A stretch of DNA of 48,997 nt, from the NCBI GenBank assembly GCA_947164865.1, contig CAMUYA010000027.1:1-48997 (forward strand). The letters run 5' to 3'. The notes beneath the pieces are model-generated. The model was not told the origin of the DNA, did no database searches, and saw only the letters and a list, made by a program, of their open reading frames with translations. Below, in pieces: positions 35,344 through 44,187 of the stretch. Made by a program: the position numbers and the translations under genes. Position 1 is the stretch's first letter. Each line of letters starts with the position of its first letter. This DNA comes from an uncultured Lachnospiraceae bacterium (lineage in GTDB: Bacteria; Bacillota; Clostridia; Lachnospirales; Lachnospiraceae).

Positions 35344-37218
35344 ATGTCTTTGTGGAGCAGTTTGTTCGTGGGTACATCGGGTCTCCAGACAAGCAACAAC
35401 GCACTCAATACCGTTGCACACAATTTGTCGAACACAGACACCGAAGGCTACACACGTCAGCAAGTCGAACAGTCTGATAAAATCTACATTACCCTCTCTA
35501 AGACTGCCAGTGCGGTTTCGTTCCAGCAGGCAGGTCTCGGCGTTACATATTCCAATGTAAAACAGATAAGAGATTACTTCCTCGACAAGACCTACAGACA
35601 GGAGTCGGGCAGAAGTATGTTTTATGAGGTATCGAGAGATACCCTTCTTGAAGTGGAAGATCAGCTCGGTGAGATGAACGGGAAAGCTTTCCAGTCGCAG
35701 CTCTCCGATCTGTGGGTTGCAGTGCAGGAGCTTTCAAAGGATCCCTGCAGCAGCGTGACACAGAGCACCCTCATACAGGAAGCAGCTGAATTCCTTACCA
35801 GAGCCCAGTCCGTATATGACGGGCTTTCAAGCTACCAGGACAATATCAACCAGCAGGTAAAACAGCAGGTTGAAAAGATAAATGACATAGGCGTCAGAAT
35901 CCTCGATCTGAATGATAAGATAAGGACCATCGAGTCGGGCAAGATCGAGCACGCCAACGATCTTAAGGATCAGAGAAACCAGCTTCTTGATGATCTTTCA
36001 AAGCTGGTCGACATGTCATATGATGAGGACATGTACGGTAACATATCAGTACAGATAGAAGGAGAAGACTTCGTCAAAGGAAGCATGTGCTACAAGATCG
36101 GCCTTGACATGAGCTCCCTCACCGGATTTTATACTCCCTTCTGGCCTCAGAATGCCAACACACTTCCCGGAAGTGACGAGTTCCCCAACGGAAAAGACAT
36201 GTTGATCACCACAGACGGAGTGCTCTCGAGAGAAGTGACCAGAAACGGTATCACTCAGCAGCTTACAAAGACATTTAAGACCGACAATGCCCTTGTCTTT
36301 AATTTAAACAGAGAGATATCATCCGAACTGAAGACCGATATCGGCGGAGTAAAGGCAATGCTCCTTGCAAGAGGAGACCACAGAGCAAATTATGCGGATA
36401 TAGAAGCGGGTGATTACGATAAGGTGTCACAGTCGGTGCTTATGAACATTCAGGCTGAATTTGACCAGCTCATTCACAACACCGTGAAGTCCATCAACGA
36501 TGTGCTGGCCGAGGCAGCAGGCGTCAGGGAGATGAGTGCTGCGGGAGCTACCGATGCCGATGGAAACCCTGTCACTCTCACAGGCCCCATACACGCCGTA
36601 GCGGTCGACCCCGAAGGTTATCTGACCAACAGTGAAGGAGTTCCCTACCAGATATTCACCAAGATCGCCGGGGACGGATACGAGAAGATGAGCCTCACCG
36701 GCGTTACCTACATCGATGAAGCCGGCAACACACAGACACTTCCCGACGGCGACTACTGGGTATACAAAGAAGAGGTCTACGATCCCGAGCACATATATAC
36801 TCTTTATTCACTGTCCAACATACAGATGAACCGTGAGCTCATGCAGGCCCCCGGAAACCTTGGCTTCAGACTGCCGGACGGATCGGAAGATGTGGATACC
36901 ATGAACAAGTTAAAGCAGGTGTTCACCGATGAGAAATACACGCTGAATCCCAATGTGTTAAAGAGCGTGAGCATCCTGGGATATTATGATGATCTCGTAT
37001 CGCAGATAGCAAATTCATCATATGTATACAGTGCGATCCATTCAAATCAGGAAAAGACAGTAGAGGCGGCACTATCCGCGAGAGACCAGATCACAGCGGT
37101 ATCCTCGGATGAAGAACTCAACAACATGATCAAATTCCAGAGTGCATACAACGCATCAAGCCGCTTCATAAACGTTGTGGATGAGATGCTCGAACATCTC
37201 CTCACATCACTTGCATAA
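35344..37218 (+). CDS. flgK: Flagellar hook-associated protein 1 FlgK (first copy)
   Basis: Forms the junction between hook and filament, with FlgL. The 624 residues carry the D0 start SSLFVGTSGLQTSNNALNTVAHNLSNTDTEGYTRQ, the helical D1 segments (YQDNINQQVKQQVEKINDIGVRILDLNDKI) and the C-terminal D0 LNNMIKFQSAYNASSRFINVVDEMLEHLL. The variable middle part (about 250-530) is enlarged. GGAGG lies 8 bases before the ATG. A second, diverged FlgK follows after a gap of 50 bases. Confidence 0.95.
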   Translation: MSLWSSLFVGTSGLQTSNNALNTVAHNLSNTDTEGYTRQQVEQSDKIYITLSKTASAVSFQQAGLGVTYSNVKQIRDYFLDKTYRQESGRSMFYEVSRDTLLEVEDQLGEMNGKAFQSQLSDLWVAVQELSKDPCSSVTQSTLIQEAAEFLTRAQSVYDGLSSYQDNINQQVKQQVEKINDIGVRILDLNDKIRTIESGKIEHANDLKDQRNQLLDDLSKLVDMSYDEDMYGNISVQIEGEDFVKGSMCYKIGLDMSSLTGFYTPFWPQNANTLPGSDEFPNGKDMLITTDGVLSREVTRNGITQQLTKTFKTDNALVFNLNREISSELKTDIGGVKAMLLARGDHRANYADIEAGDYDKVSQSVLMNIQAEFDQLIHNTVKSINDVLAEAAGVREMSAAGATDADGNPVTLTGPIHAVAVDPEGYLTNSEGVPYQIFTKIAGDGYEKMSLTGVTYIDEAGNTQTLPDGDYWVYKEEVYDPEHIYTLYSLSNIQMNRELMQAPGNLGFRLPDGSEDVDTMNKLKQVFTDEKYTLNPNVLKSVSILGYYDDLVSQIANSSYVYSAIHSNQEKTVEAALSARDQITAVSSDEELNNMIKFQSAYNASSRFINVVDEMLEHLLTSLA

Positions 37219-37220
37219 TA

Positions 37221-37253
37221 CCTTCCATAGTACGGAAGGAGGCGCGAAGCGCC
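37221..37253 (+). other. Paired hairpins between the two flgK genes
   Basis: CCTTCC (37221-37226) pairs with GGAAGG (37234-37239), and GGCGC (37241-37245) with GCGCC (37249-37253) around GAA. GGAAGGAGG (37234-37242) is a purine-rich SD-like sequence within this structure. The true SD GAGGTGAT (37258-37265) is just downstream. No T-run. Confidence 0.7.
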
Positions 37254-37268
37254 GAATGAGGTGATCAT

Positions 37269-39302
37269 ATGTCATCAACATTTTTTGGATTAAATATTTC
37301 ATATTCAGGCCTCCTTTCAAGCAATGCCTCTCTCAACACCACCGCGAACAACATCGCCAACGTGCAGACTGAAGGCTACAGCCGTCAGGAAGTTAAGACC
37401 CAGGCTGCTCAGGCTATAAGGACATTCGCCACATACGGGTGTGCGGGAGCAGGTGTCGATACTCTTGCGGTAGAGCGCATGCGCGATGAGTTCTATGATG
37501 CAAAATTCTGGAACAACAACGCAAAGGTGGGCGAGTTTAACATGAAGGCCTACTACATGGAAGAGATGGAAGGCTATTTCTATGATTCCGGTGACAACGC
37601 AGGTTTCTCACAGGTATTTGACAAATTTGCCATCACCGGTCTTCAGGAGCTTCTCAAGAATCCCGGAGATGCATCGGCAAAGTCGCAGTATATCGGATAT
37701 GCAGGACAGCTCACAGATTACTTCAACGGCCTCTACGGCAACATGCAGGCCATGCAGAAGGATATCAACTCCGAGATAAAACTTCAGGTCGACCAGATCA
37801 ATTCATATGCAAGTGAGATAGCTTCACTCGATAAACAGATCAACACCATCGAACTCTCGGGACAGAAAGCAAACGAGCTCAGAGACCAGAGGACCAGACT
37901 TGTAGACCAGCTGTCTGAGATAGTGGATGTTACCACACAGGAATTCCCTGTAACCGATGCAAATGATCCCACAAGGCTTACCGGAGCAACAAGATTTATC
38001 CTTAAGATAGCAGGCGGGCAGGCCCTTGTTGACATGAACGAATATAACAAGCTGGAAGTAGTGGCCAGGGATTCCAGCGAGAAAGTAAACCAGACGGATA
38101 TCGAAGGATTGTACGATGTTTACTGGGTTTCATCCTCGCTTTACACCACATACCAGTCCGATGTGGTCAACAATCCCAAGCTCACCAATGCAGAAAAGCA
38201 GAGCTGGAACGATTACGTTAAAGAGCGCGGCCAGAAGTTCAACCTTGACAACGCGGCTCTCGGCGGAAAGCTTCGCGGCCTGGTGGAATTAAGAGACGGA
38301 AACAACGGAGAATTCTTTACAGGCACTATAAGCGAAACAGCTATAGATGCGTATACCGACTCCAACGGAAAGAAGCACGATACGGTAAAGATAGATGTCA
38401 CTGCGGAGTGGCTTACCGACCTTAACAAGAGCAATCTCTCCGATCAGGGCGGAATAATCAACCTTGGAAACAAAGAATACAAATACGATTCCTGGACACT
38501 AAACTATGATGCGGGAACAGATAAATACAGCTATGAATTCGTCCTTACCGCAATAGAGGATGGCGGAAACAGCAGCCATATCACAGAGGACAGAGTGGGG
38601 AAAAATGCCAAGATCGGAGCCAATTTCGATTATCAGGGAATTCCCTACTACATGCGACAGATGAACGAATGGTGCCGTGTATTTTCAGCGGCATACAACG
38701 ACACCCTCAGCAAGGGAAACGACGGAACGATGAACACCGAGCTTTTCACCGGTCAGAATCCTACTTACGACGAGGCGGCAGGTGAGAACGCACAGTTCCT
38801 TTTCAGCAAAGAATACGGAACATATGCAGTGGATGCAAACGGTAATCCGGTATCTTATTCCGTAAATGTGGCGGACGACAGCTATTACCGCCTCACAGCG
38901 GGAAACTTTGCGATAGTTACCGCTATGGCAAACGACCCTTCGCTTATGGCCAACAAATTCCATACGGCGGACGGTACGGAGCAGAATGATCTGCTCGAGC
39001 ACTTAAGGAAGATCGCAACCGACAAAGACGTCCTCTCTTTCAGAGGCGCTTCTGCAAGCGAATTCCTTCAGTCGGTACTATCCGATGTTGCTCTTAACGC
39101 AGCAAGTGCAAACACCTTCCAGGGAAGTTACACCAACATTTCCAACAGCATCGACATGAAGAGAGAATCCATTTCGGGTGTTGACGAGGATGAAGAAGCG
39201 GTTAACCTGGTCAAATTCCAGAACGCATATAACCTTTCATCCAAGATGATACAGGTATTTCAGGAGATTTACGACAGACTCATCAATCAGACGGGAGTCT
39301 AA
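37269..39302 (+). CDS. flgK: Second FlgK-like hook-associated protein
   Basis: A 677-residue FlgK family member that is clearly different from the upstream copy. It has its own D0 ends: SSTFFGLNISYSGLLSSNASLNTTANNIANVQTEGYSRQ and AVNLVKFQNAYNLSSKMIQVFQEIYDRLINQTG. The D1 helix (DINSEIKLQVDQINSYASEIASLDKQIN) and RDQRTRLVDQLSEIVDV are also typical. The middle domain differs strongly. GAGGTGAT lies 3 bases before the ATG. Both copies are intact, so it is a true paralogue, perhaps an alternative junction protein. Confidence 0.93.
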   Translation: MSSTFFGLNISYSGLLSSNASLNTTANNIANVQTEGYSRQEVKTQAAQAIRTFATYGCAGAGVDTLAVERMRDEFYDAKFWNNNAKVGEFNMKAYYMEEMEGYFYDSGDNAGFSQVFDKFAITGLQELLKNPGDASAKSQYIGYAGQLTDYFNGLYGNMQAMQKDINSEIKLQVDQINSYASEIASLDKQINTIELSGQKANELRDQRTRLVDQLSEIVDVTTQEFPVTDANDPTRLTGATRFILKIAGGQALVDMNEYNKLEVVARDSSEKVNQTDIEGLYDVYWVSSSLYTTYQSDVVNNPKLTNAEKQSWNDYVKERGQKFNLDNAALGGKLRGLVELRDGNNGEFFTGTISETAIDAYTDSNGKKHDTVKIDVTAEWLTDLNKSNLSDQGGIINLGNKEYKYDSWTLNYDAGTDKYSYEFVLTAIEDGGNSSHITEDRVGKNAKIGANFDYQGIPYYMRQMNEWCRVFSAAYNDTLSKGNDGTMNTELFTGQNPTYDEAAGENAQFLFSKEYGTYAVDANGNPVSYSVNVADDSYYRLTAGNFAIVTAMANDPSLMANKFHTADGTEQNDLLEHLRKIATDKDVLSFRGASASEFLQSVLSDVALNAASANTFQGSYTNISNSIDMKRESISGVDEDEEAVNLVKFQNAYNLSSKMIQVFQEIYDRLINQTGV

Positions 39303-39327
39303 ATACTAAGTCAAGACTAAAGCACAA

Positions 39328-39352
39328 CTCAGGTCGACAAAGCCGACCTGAG
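39328..39352 (+). other. Intercistronic hairpin before flgL
   Basis: A perfect 9-bp stem (CTCAGGTCG at 39328-39336 and CGACCTGAG at 39344-39352) with a 7-base loop and no T-run. Read as a processing, stabilising or regulatory element. Confidence 0.7.
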
Positions 39353-39380
39353 GCAGGAGTCTAATACAGGGGTATAGCCT

Positions 39381-41006
39381 ATGAGAATCACAAATAAGAT
39401 AATGCAGAGGAATTCCCTCTCAAACATCAACGACAACAAAGTCCTACAGGATAATCTTACGACACAGATGTCAACTCAGAAAAAGATAAACCGTGCATCC
39501 GACGATCCGGTTATCGCCATCCGTGCCCTAAGGCTTCGCAGCAACGTTACCGAAGTGACCCAGTATTACAGCAAAAATATTCCCGATGCGGAGAGCTGGC
39601 TTAAGATCACAGAGGACGCATTAAAGTCCACTTCATCCGTAGTCACCAACATGATCGAGCAGGCAACCAGAGGCTCAAACGGTGACCTTACCAGCGAAGA
39701 GAGAAAGATCATAATCGAGCAGCTCAAAGCCCTCGGAGAAGAGGTGTACAAAACAGGTGATGCAAGCTATGCCGGCAGATATGTATTTACCGGATACAGA
39801 ACCGACACATCCTTAAGCTTCCAGCAGGAAACCAAGGATATTACATATAACCTTACCGAGCAGCTGGATAAGACAGCGATCGATCAGATAAAGCATGTCA
39901 ATATCGGAGCACTTTCCGACTGGACCAATGCAAACTACGCTACAGATGCAAATGTGTCCGCCATGGATGAGACCAAAGTATCGACCGCGGATGTGTACAG
40001 ATTCAGACTTGCTTATAACGATATCGACGGCGTAGAGCCGGTCATATCCTACACCGATACCGCCGGGAACCCACAGACCATCACTGCGGATGATACTGTT
40101 CTTTCCAACGATACCACCACATACACACCGGATCCTTACACCTATATATCGCAGAATCCGGGCAAAGTGCTTCTTGTGAAGGATACGGGAGAGCTCCTTA
40201 TAGGAAAGGACATTTACGACAGTCTGATGGCTACAAAGGACGATCCCACCACCTCCCTCGTAAACGAGGCGGAGATCCGCATCACCTACGAGAAGACCAA
40301 TTTTACGGGAAATGACCTTCGCCCCGAGCATTACTATGCTTGTACCGCCACCACATGGGAGACCGATGCAAGCGGAAATTACGTGCTCGACGGAGGCGGA
40401 AACAAGATTCCCAAGGACCTGCCCGTTAACCCTATACAGTACAATCAGGATTACCTTAAAGGAATCGTGGACAAGCAGTCCATCGAATATGATGTTGGAT
40501 TCAACCAGACCATAAGAGTTAACTCCACTGCCGATGAATCCTACAACCTCGGTATCGGAAGGGAAGTGGATGACCTTGTATCCGCACTTCAGAGAGTGGT
40601 CAATCTCGAGGACCTTAAAAAGAATATCGAGAACAAGATAAAAGTTACCACAGATGAAAGTGAGCTTACCAAGCTCAAGAATCAGCTTACCGCTACCGAG
40701 AAGGCCCTCACCTTTGAAAAGGATACCTGCCAGAAGAGATTCGAAAAAGGTATCACTTCATTCCAGGGGTACCTCGATGAAACCTCCCTGGCGATCACAA
40801 ATGTGGGAACCAGATCCAGTAAGCTTGAGCTCATAGAGAGCAGAATGCAGAATCAGAAGACCACTTTCGAAACCTTAAAGAGCAAGAACGAAGACATCGA
40901 TATCACCGAAGTAGCCATCCACCTCAGCAGTGCGGAACTCACCTATTCCGCAGCGCTTCAGGCCACCGGTAAGATAATTCAGAATACTCTTCTCAGCTAC
41001 CTTTGA
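39381..41006 (+). CDS. flgL: Flagellar hook-associated protein 3 FlgL (enlarged)
   Basis: FlgL sits between FlgK and the filament. The N-terminus MRITNKIMQRNSLSNINDNKVLQDNLTTQMSTQKKINRASDDPVIAIRAL and C-terminus (LEDLKKNIENK to QATGKIIQNTLLSYL) match the family. At 541 residues it is far above the usual ~300. The extra ~230 residues lie between about 170 and 410, where surface domains D2/D3 are inserted, as in some flagellins. The reading frame is uninterrupted. The SD AGGGG lies 8 bases before the ATG. Confidence 0.92.
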   Translation: MRITNKIMQRNSLSNINDNKVLQDNLTTQMSTQKKINRASDDPVIAIRALRLRSNVTEVTQYYSKNIPDAESWLKITEDALKSTSSVVTNMIEQATRGSNGDLTSEERKIIIEQLKALGEEVYKTGDASYAGRYVFTGYRTDTSLSFQQETKDITYNLTEQLDKTAIDQIKHVNIGALSDWTNANYATDANVSAMDETKVSTADVYRFRLAYNDIDGVEPVISYTDTAGNPQTITADDTVLSNDTTTYTPDPYTYISQNPGKVLLVKDTGELLIGKDIYDSLMATKDDPTTSLVNEAEIRITYEKTNFTGNDLRPEHYYACTATTWETDASGNYVLDGGGNKIPKDLPVNPIQYNQDYLKGIVDKQSIEYDVGFNQTIRVNSTADESYNLGIGREVDDLVSALQRVVNLEDLKKNIENKIKVTTDESELTKLKNQLTATEKALTFEKDTCQKRFEKGITSFQGYLDETSLAITNVGTRSSKLELIESRMQNQKTTFETLKSKNEDIDITEVAIHLSSAELTYSAALQATGKIIQNTLLSYL

Positions 41007-41008
41007 TG

Positions 41009-41017
41009 TGGTATAAT
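41009..41017 (+). promoter_or_regulatory. Extended -10 promoter before fliW
   Basis: TGG-TATAAT (41009-41017) has the TGn extended -10 form, directly after the flgL stop. A -35 is not visible. It would allow fliW-csrA expression independent of sigma-28. Confidence 0.45.
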
Positions 41018-41030
41018 AAACATTAGTTAC

Positions 41031-41060
41031 TAAAGTAAATGAAAACAGGCATTTACTTTA
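41031..41060 (+). repeat. Perfect 11-bp inverted repeat in the fliW leader
   Basis: TAAAGTAAATG (41031-41041) and CATTTACTTTA (41050-41060) are exact reverse complements around an 8-base loop. Its right arm overlaps a TATAAT (41059-41064). It can be an operator on a second promoter or an AT-rich hairpin after flgL. Confidence 0.75.
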
Positions 41061-41072
41061 TAATATAAAAAG

Positions 41073-41114
41073 GTGCATGATGCACAGGAATACATGAAGT
41101 ATTCCGGAAAGGAG
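41073..41114 (+). promoter_or_regulatory. Structured leader with GGA motifs next to the fliW SD
   Basis: A palindrome GTGCAT-G-ATGCAC (41073-41085) is followed by a hairpin GGAATAC-ATGAA-GTATTCC (41087-41105) and the SD (GGAAAGGAG, 41106-41114). ACAGGA (41084-41089) resembles a CsrA site, and the SD provides a second GGA. It fits a CsrA-regulated leader. Confidence 0.5.
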
Positions 41115-41118
41115 AATC

Positions 41119-41577
41119 ATGAAGATTAACACAAGAATTTTCGGAGAGATCGATATTGAAGAATCGAAGATCCTTACCTTCGATAAAGGCATAATCGGTT
41201 TCCCGGAGCTCAGACGCTTTACTCTCATTCATGATGAAGAGGTTGGAGCAAACGCAGGTATCAGATACCTTCAGTCAATGGACGAACCCGGATTCGCTAT
41301 GCCGGTGATGGATCCGCTCGTTGTAAAACCGGACTACGATCCCGAAGTAAACGATGAGCTTCTCAGCGGACTCGGCGAGTTAAACCAGGAGAATATCCTT
41401 GTACTGGTTACGGTATCGGTTCCTTCAGACCTTACCAAGATGACTGTCAACCTTCAGGGTCCTATCGTTATCAATGCTGACGAGCGCAAGGCTGCACAGA
41501 TCATCGTAGACAGCTCAGAATATCCTGTGAAGTTCCCTGTTTACGATATTCTCAAGAGCAGAAAGGACGGTGAATGA
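41119..41577 (+). CDS. fliW: Flagellar assembly factor FliW
   Basis: FliW binds CsrA and flagellin and thereby links filament assembly to flagellin translation. The 152-residue protein has the family pattern INTRIFGEIDIEESKILTFDKGIIGFPELRRFTLI and the C-terminal VINADERKAAQIIVDSSEYPVKFPVYDILK. The SD GGAAAGGAG ends 4 bases before the ATG. It is followed almost directly by csrA, the usual pair. The hairpins upstream suggest translational control. Confidence 0.95.
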   Translation: MKINTRIFGEIDIEESKILTFDKGIIGFPELRRFTLIHDEEVGANAGIRYLQSMDEPGFAMPVMDPLVVKPDYDPEVNDELLSGLGELNQENILVLVTVSVPSDLTKMTVNLQGPIVINADERKAAQIIVDSSEYPVKFPVYDILKSRKDGE

Positions 41578-41578
41578 T

Positions 41579-41800
41579 ATGTTAGCACTGTCCAGAAAGA
41601 AGAATGAAGCCCTTATTATCAACAATAACGTAGAGGTTACTGTTTTAGAGATAAAGGGCGATCAGGTAAAGATAGGTATCAGTGCACCCAAGGAGATACC
41701 CGTCTACAGAAAAGAAGTATATCTTCAGATACAGAACGCAAACAAAGAGGCCGCTTCGGATCTTAGCGGACTTGAAGCACTCAAAGGTGTGTTCGGTTAA
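41579..41800 (+). CDS. csrA: Carbon storage/translational regulator CsrA
   Basis: RNA-binding protein that represses translation at GGA sites. The start MLALSRKKNEALIINNNVEV, followed by VLEIKGDQVKIGISAPKEIPVYRKEVY, is the canonical CsrA sequence. ATG 41579 gives the normal 73 residues. A GTG nine bases earlier (41570) would add three residues and overlap fliW. The gene starts one base after the fliW stop codon, so translation is coupled. Confidence 0.96.
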   Translation: MLALSRKKNEALIINNNVEVTVLEIKGDQVKIGISAPKEIPVYRKEVYLQIQNANKEAASDLSGLEALKGVFG

Positions 41801-41812
41801 AAGTCATTACTG

Positions 41813-41836
41813 GCACGGCTGGAACTTCAGCCGTGC
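41813..41836 (+). terminator. Terminator-like hairpin after csrA
   Basis: A perfect 9-bp stem (GCACGGCTG at 41813-41821 and CAGCCGTGC at 41828-41836) with a GAACTT loop. The following sequence TATTGACATTTT is not a real T-run because it contains the -35 of the next promoter. Confidence 0.55.
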
Positions 41837-41838
41837 TA

Positions 41839-41867
41839 TTGACATTTTAGCCAAATGAAAGTAAAAT
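41839..41867 (+). promoter_or_regulatory. Sigma-A promoter of greA
   Basis: A perfect TTGACA (41839-41844), a 17-base spacer and TAAAAT (41862-41867). The leader to the greA ATG is about 65 bases. Confidence 0.85.
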
Positions 41868-41938
41868 AGTCGGGCACACAGATGTAGTGCGGCTGTTTAA
41901 TGAATATACGGTAATAAAAGGAAAGGGACTTAACAGAG

Positions 41939-42421
41939 ATGGAAAAGAAAAATATCCTTACTTACGAAGGTCTCACCAAGTATGAGGAAGAGCTCCACAA
42001 CCTTAAAGTAGTAAGGCGCCAGGAAGTAGCCCAGAAGATAAAGGAAGCCCGCGAACAGGGTGACCTTTCCGAGAACGCAGAGTACGACGCAGCCAAGGAC
42101 GAGCAGAGAGATATCGAGGCACGTATCGAAGAGCTCGAAAAGATCCTTAAAAACGCCGAAGTAGTTGTTGAAGAAGAGATCGATCTCGACAAGATCAATG
42201 TCGGATGTAAGGTCAGGCTTCTTGACATCGAGTTTTCAGAAGAAATAGAATACAAGATCGTAGGTTCCACCGAGGCAAACAGCCTTGAGGGAAAGATCTC
42301 CAACGAGAGCCCTGTGGGCAGCGCACTCATTGGCCACAAGATCGGTGATGCCATTGACGTTGAGACACCTGCAGGTGTATGCAGCTATAAGATCCTCGGA
42401 ATCGAGAGATCGACACAGTAA
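41939..42421 (+). CDS. greA: Transcription elongation factor GreA
   Basis: GreA rescues backtracked RNA polymerase by stimulating transcript cleavage. The 160-residue protein has the long N-terminal coiled coil (LTYEGLTKYEEELHNLKVVRRQEVAQKI, REQGDLSENAEYDAAKDEQ) with the acidic tip residues, followed by the C-terminal FKBP-like domain (SPVGSALIGHKIGDAIDVETPAG). It precedes lysS, a common pair in Firmicutes. The SD GGAAAGGG lies about 10 bases before the ATG. Confidence 0.97.
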   Translation: MEKKNILTYEGLTKYEEELHNLKVVRRQEVAQKIKEAREQGDLSENAEYDAAKDEQRDIEARIEELEKILKNAEVVVEEEIDLDKINVGCKVRLLDIEFSEEIEYKIVGSTEANSLEGKISNESPVGSALIGHKIGDAIDVETPAGVCSYKILGIERSTQ

Positions 42422-42483
42422 TATATTCTGTAATGTAAATAACTGTCACGACACATTTTGTATAACGGTAATGGGAAAACGCA

Positions 42484-42518
42484 TCCGCCCCGGCAAAGAC
42501 CGTGGGCGGAGTGTCTTT
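42484..42518 (+). terminator. Probable terminator between greA and lysS
   Basis: TCCGCCC (42484-42490) and GGGCGGA (42504-42510) form a stem with an inner CGG/CCG pairing, followed by GTGTCTTTTA. The T-run is broken, so termination is probably partial and greA and lysS may still be cotranscribed. Confidence 0.5.
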
Positions 42519-42558
42519 TATACGGACCGGATGAACGACCAAACGAGAGGATTAAGAA

Positions 42559-44187
42559 ATGCCCGAACAGAACAACCAGAATAAGGAAGTAAAGCAGGAA
42601 CAGCCACAGGATTTAAACCAGCTCTTAAAGGTGCGCCGCGAAAAGCTCGCAGCACTGCAGGAAGCAGGTAAGGATCCCTTTGTGATCACAAAATACGATC
42701 AGACCTATCATTCCGACAGGGCAAAGGAAGAATATGAAAAGCTTGAAAAAGAGCTTCTCGGAGACTGGTCGGATCCCGACACAACAGGCATGGACGAGCA
42801 GGCTGCGCGCGAAGCAAAAAAGAACGCTTATAACGAGCGCCGCGCTATAATGGATGCACATCCTATCGAGGTAAGCATCGCCGGCAGGCAGATGTTCAAG
42901 CGCGTGATGGGAAAAGCATCATTCTGCAATCTCCGCGACCTTAAGGGTGACATACAGGCCTATGTGTCAAAGGATTCTGTCGGAGAAGAAGCCTATGCTG
43001 AATTCAAGAAATCTGACATTGGTGACATATATGGAATTAAGGGATATGTGTTCCGCACTATGACCGGTGAAATATCCGTTCATGCCTCGGAGATCACTCT
43101 CCTTTCAAAGAGCCTTCAGATTCTTCCCGAGAAGTTCCACGGCCTTACAGACACTGATATGAGATATCGTCAGAGATACGTGGATCTGATCATGAATCCC
43201 GACAGCAAAGAAGTGTTTGTTAAGCGCTCAAAGATGATCAAGGAGATCAGAAACTTCCTTGCAGGAAGAGACTTCATGGAAGTAGAAACACCGACACTCG
43301 TGTCAAATGCGGGCGGTGCGGCTGCGAGACCTTTTGAGACACATTATAACGCACTTGACGAGGATGTTAAGCTCCGTATTTCCCTTGAGCTTTACTTAAA
43401 GAGACTGATCGTGGGTGGCCTTGAGAGAGTGTTTGAGATCGGCCGTGTGTACAGAAACGAAGGTATCGACACAAGGCACAACCCCGAGTTTACACTTATG
43501 GAGCTCTACCAGGCATATACCGATTACAACGGAATGATGGAACTCACAGAGAGTATGTTCAAGTACCTTGCGGAGAAGGTAAACGGATCAACAACCATCA
43601 CCTATCAGGGCACCGAGATCGACCTTGGAAAGCCTTTTGAGAGATTAACCATGACCGATGCGGTCAAGAAATATGCTGGAATAGATTTTGATGATCCCAC
43701 GCAGGTTCCCGATGACGAAGCTGCAAAGCGCCTTGCAAAGGAAAAGGGCATCGAATATGAAGAGCGCCACAAGAAGGGAGATATCCTCAATCTCTTCTTT
43801 GAAGAGTTCTGCGAGGACAAGCTGATCCAGCCTACATTTATAATGGATCATCCCATCGAGATATCACCTCTTACCAAGAAGAAGCCCTCCGATCCTTCCA
43901 AGGTTGAGCGCTTCGAGCTTTTCATCAATGGATGGGAGATGTGCAATGCTTATTCTGAACTCAACGATCCCATCGATCAGAGAGAAAGATTCGCAGCTCA
44001 GGATGCTAATGCGGCAGCAGGCGACGAAGAAGCCGAGCACACCGACGAGGACTTCCTTAACGCCCTTGAGATAGGAATGCCCCCCACAGGTGGTATCGGA
44101 TATGGGTTGGACCGCCTCTGCATGCTGCTTACGGACAGCGCAAGTATCAGGGATTGCTTGCTCTTCCCGACATTGCGGTCTATGTAG
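42559..44187 (+). CDS. lysS: Lysyl-tRNA synthetase (class II)
   Basis: Charges tRNA-Lys. The 542-residue protein has the N-terminal OB-fold anticodon domain and the class II motifs: [10 protein letters not shown] (motif 1), [21 protein letters not shown] (motif 2) and [13 protein letters not shown] (motif 3). The final residues are [12 protein letters not shown], where the family usually has FPTMK- or FPTMR-like ends. The coding frame closes within 15 bases of the start of element-like DNA, so the last codons may have been replaced by an integration event that kept the gene functional. GAGAGGA lies 7-8 bases before the ATG. Confidence 0.96.
   Translation: MPEQNNQNKEVKQEQPQDLNQLLKVRREKLAALQEAGKDPFVITKYDQTYHSDRAKEEYEKLEKELLGDWSDPDTTGMDEQAAREAKKNAYNERRAIMDAHPIEVSIAGRQMFKRVMGKASFCNLRDLKGDIQAYVSKDSVGEEAYAEFKKSDIGDIYGIKGYVFRTMTGEISVHASEITLLSKSLQILPEKFHGLTDTDMRYRQRYVDLIMNPDSKEVFVKRSKMIKEIRNFLAGRDFMEVETPTLVSNAGGAAARPFETHYNALDEDVKLRISLELYLKRLIVGGLERVFEIGRVYRNEGIDTRHNPEFTLMELYQAYTDYNGMMELTESMFKYLAEKVNGSTTITYQGTEIDLGKPFERLTMTDAVKKYAGIDFDDPTQVPDDEAAKRLAKEKGIEYEERHKKGDILNLFFEEFCEDKLIQPTFIMDHPIEISPLTKKKPSDPSKVERFELFINGWEMCNAYSELNDPIDQRERFAAQDANAAAGDEEAEHTDEDFLNALEIGMPPTGGIGYGLDRLCMLLTDSASIRDCLLFPTLRSM

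Noticed and set aside
42422..42558. T-box or L-box before lysS
   Set aside because: Only a terminator-like stem was found; no specifier loop, T-box sequence or conserved lysine-riboswitch core.
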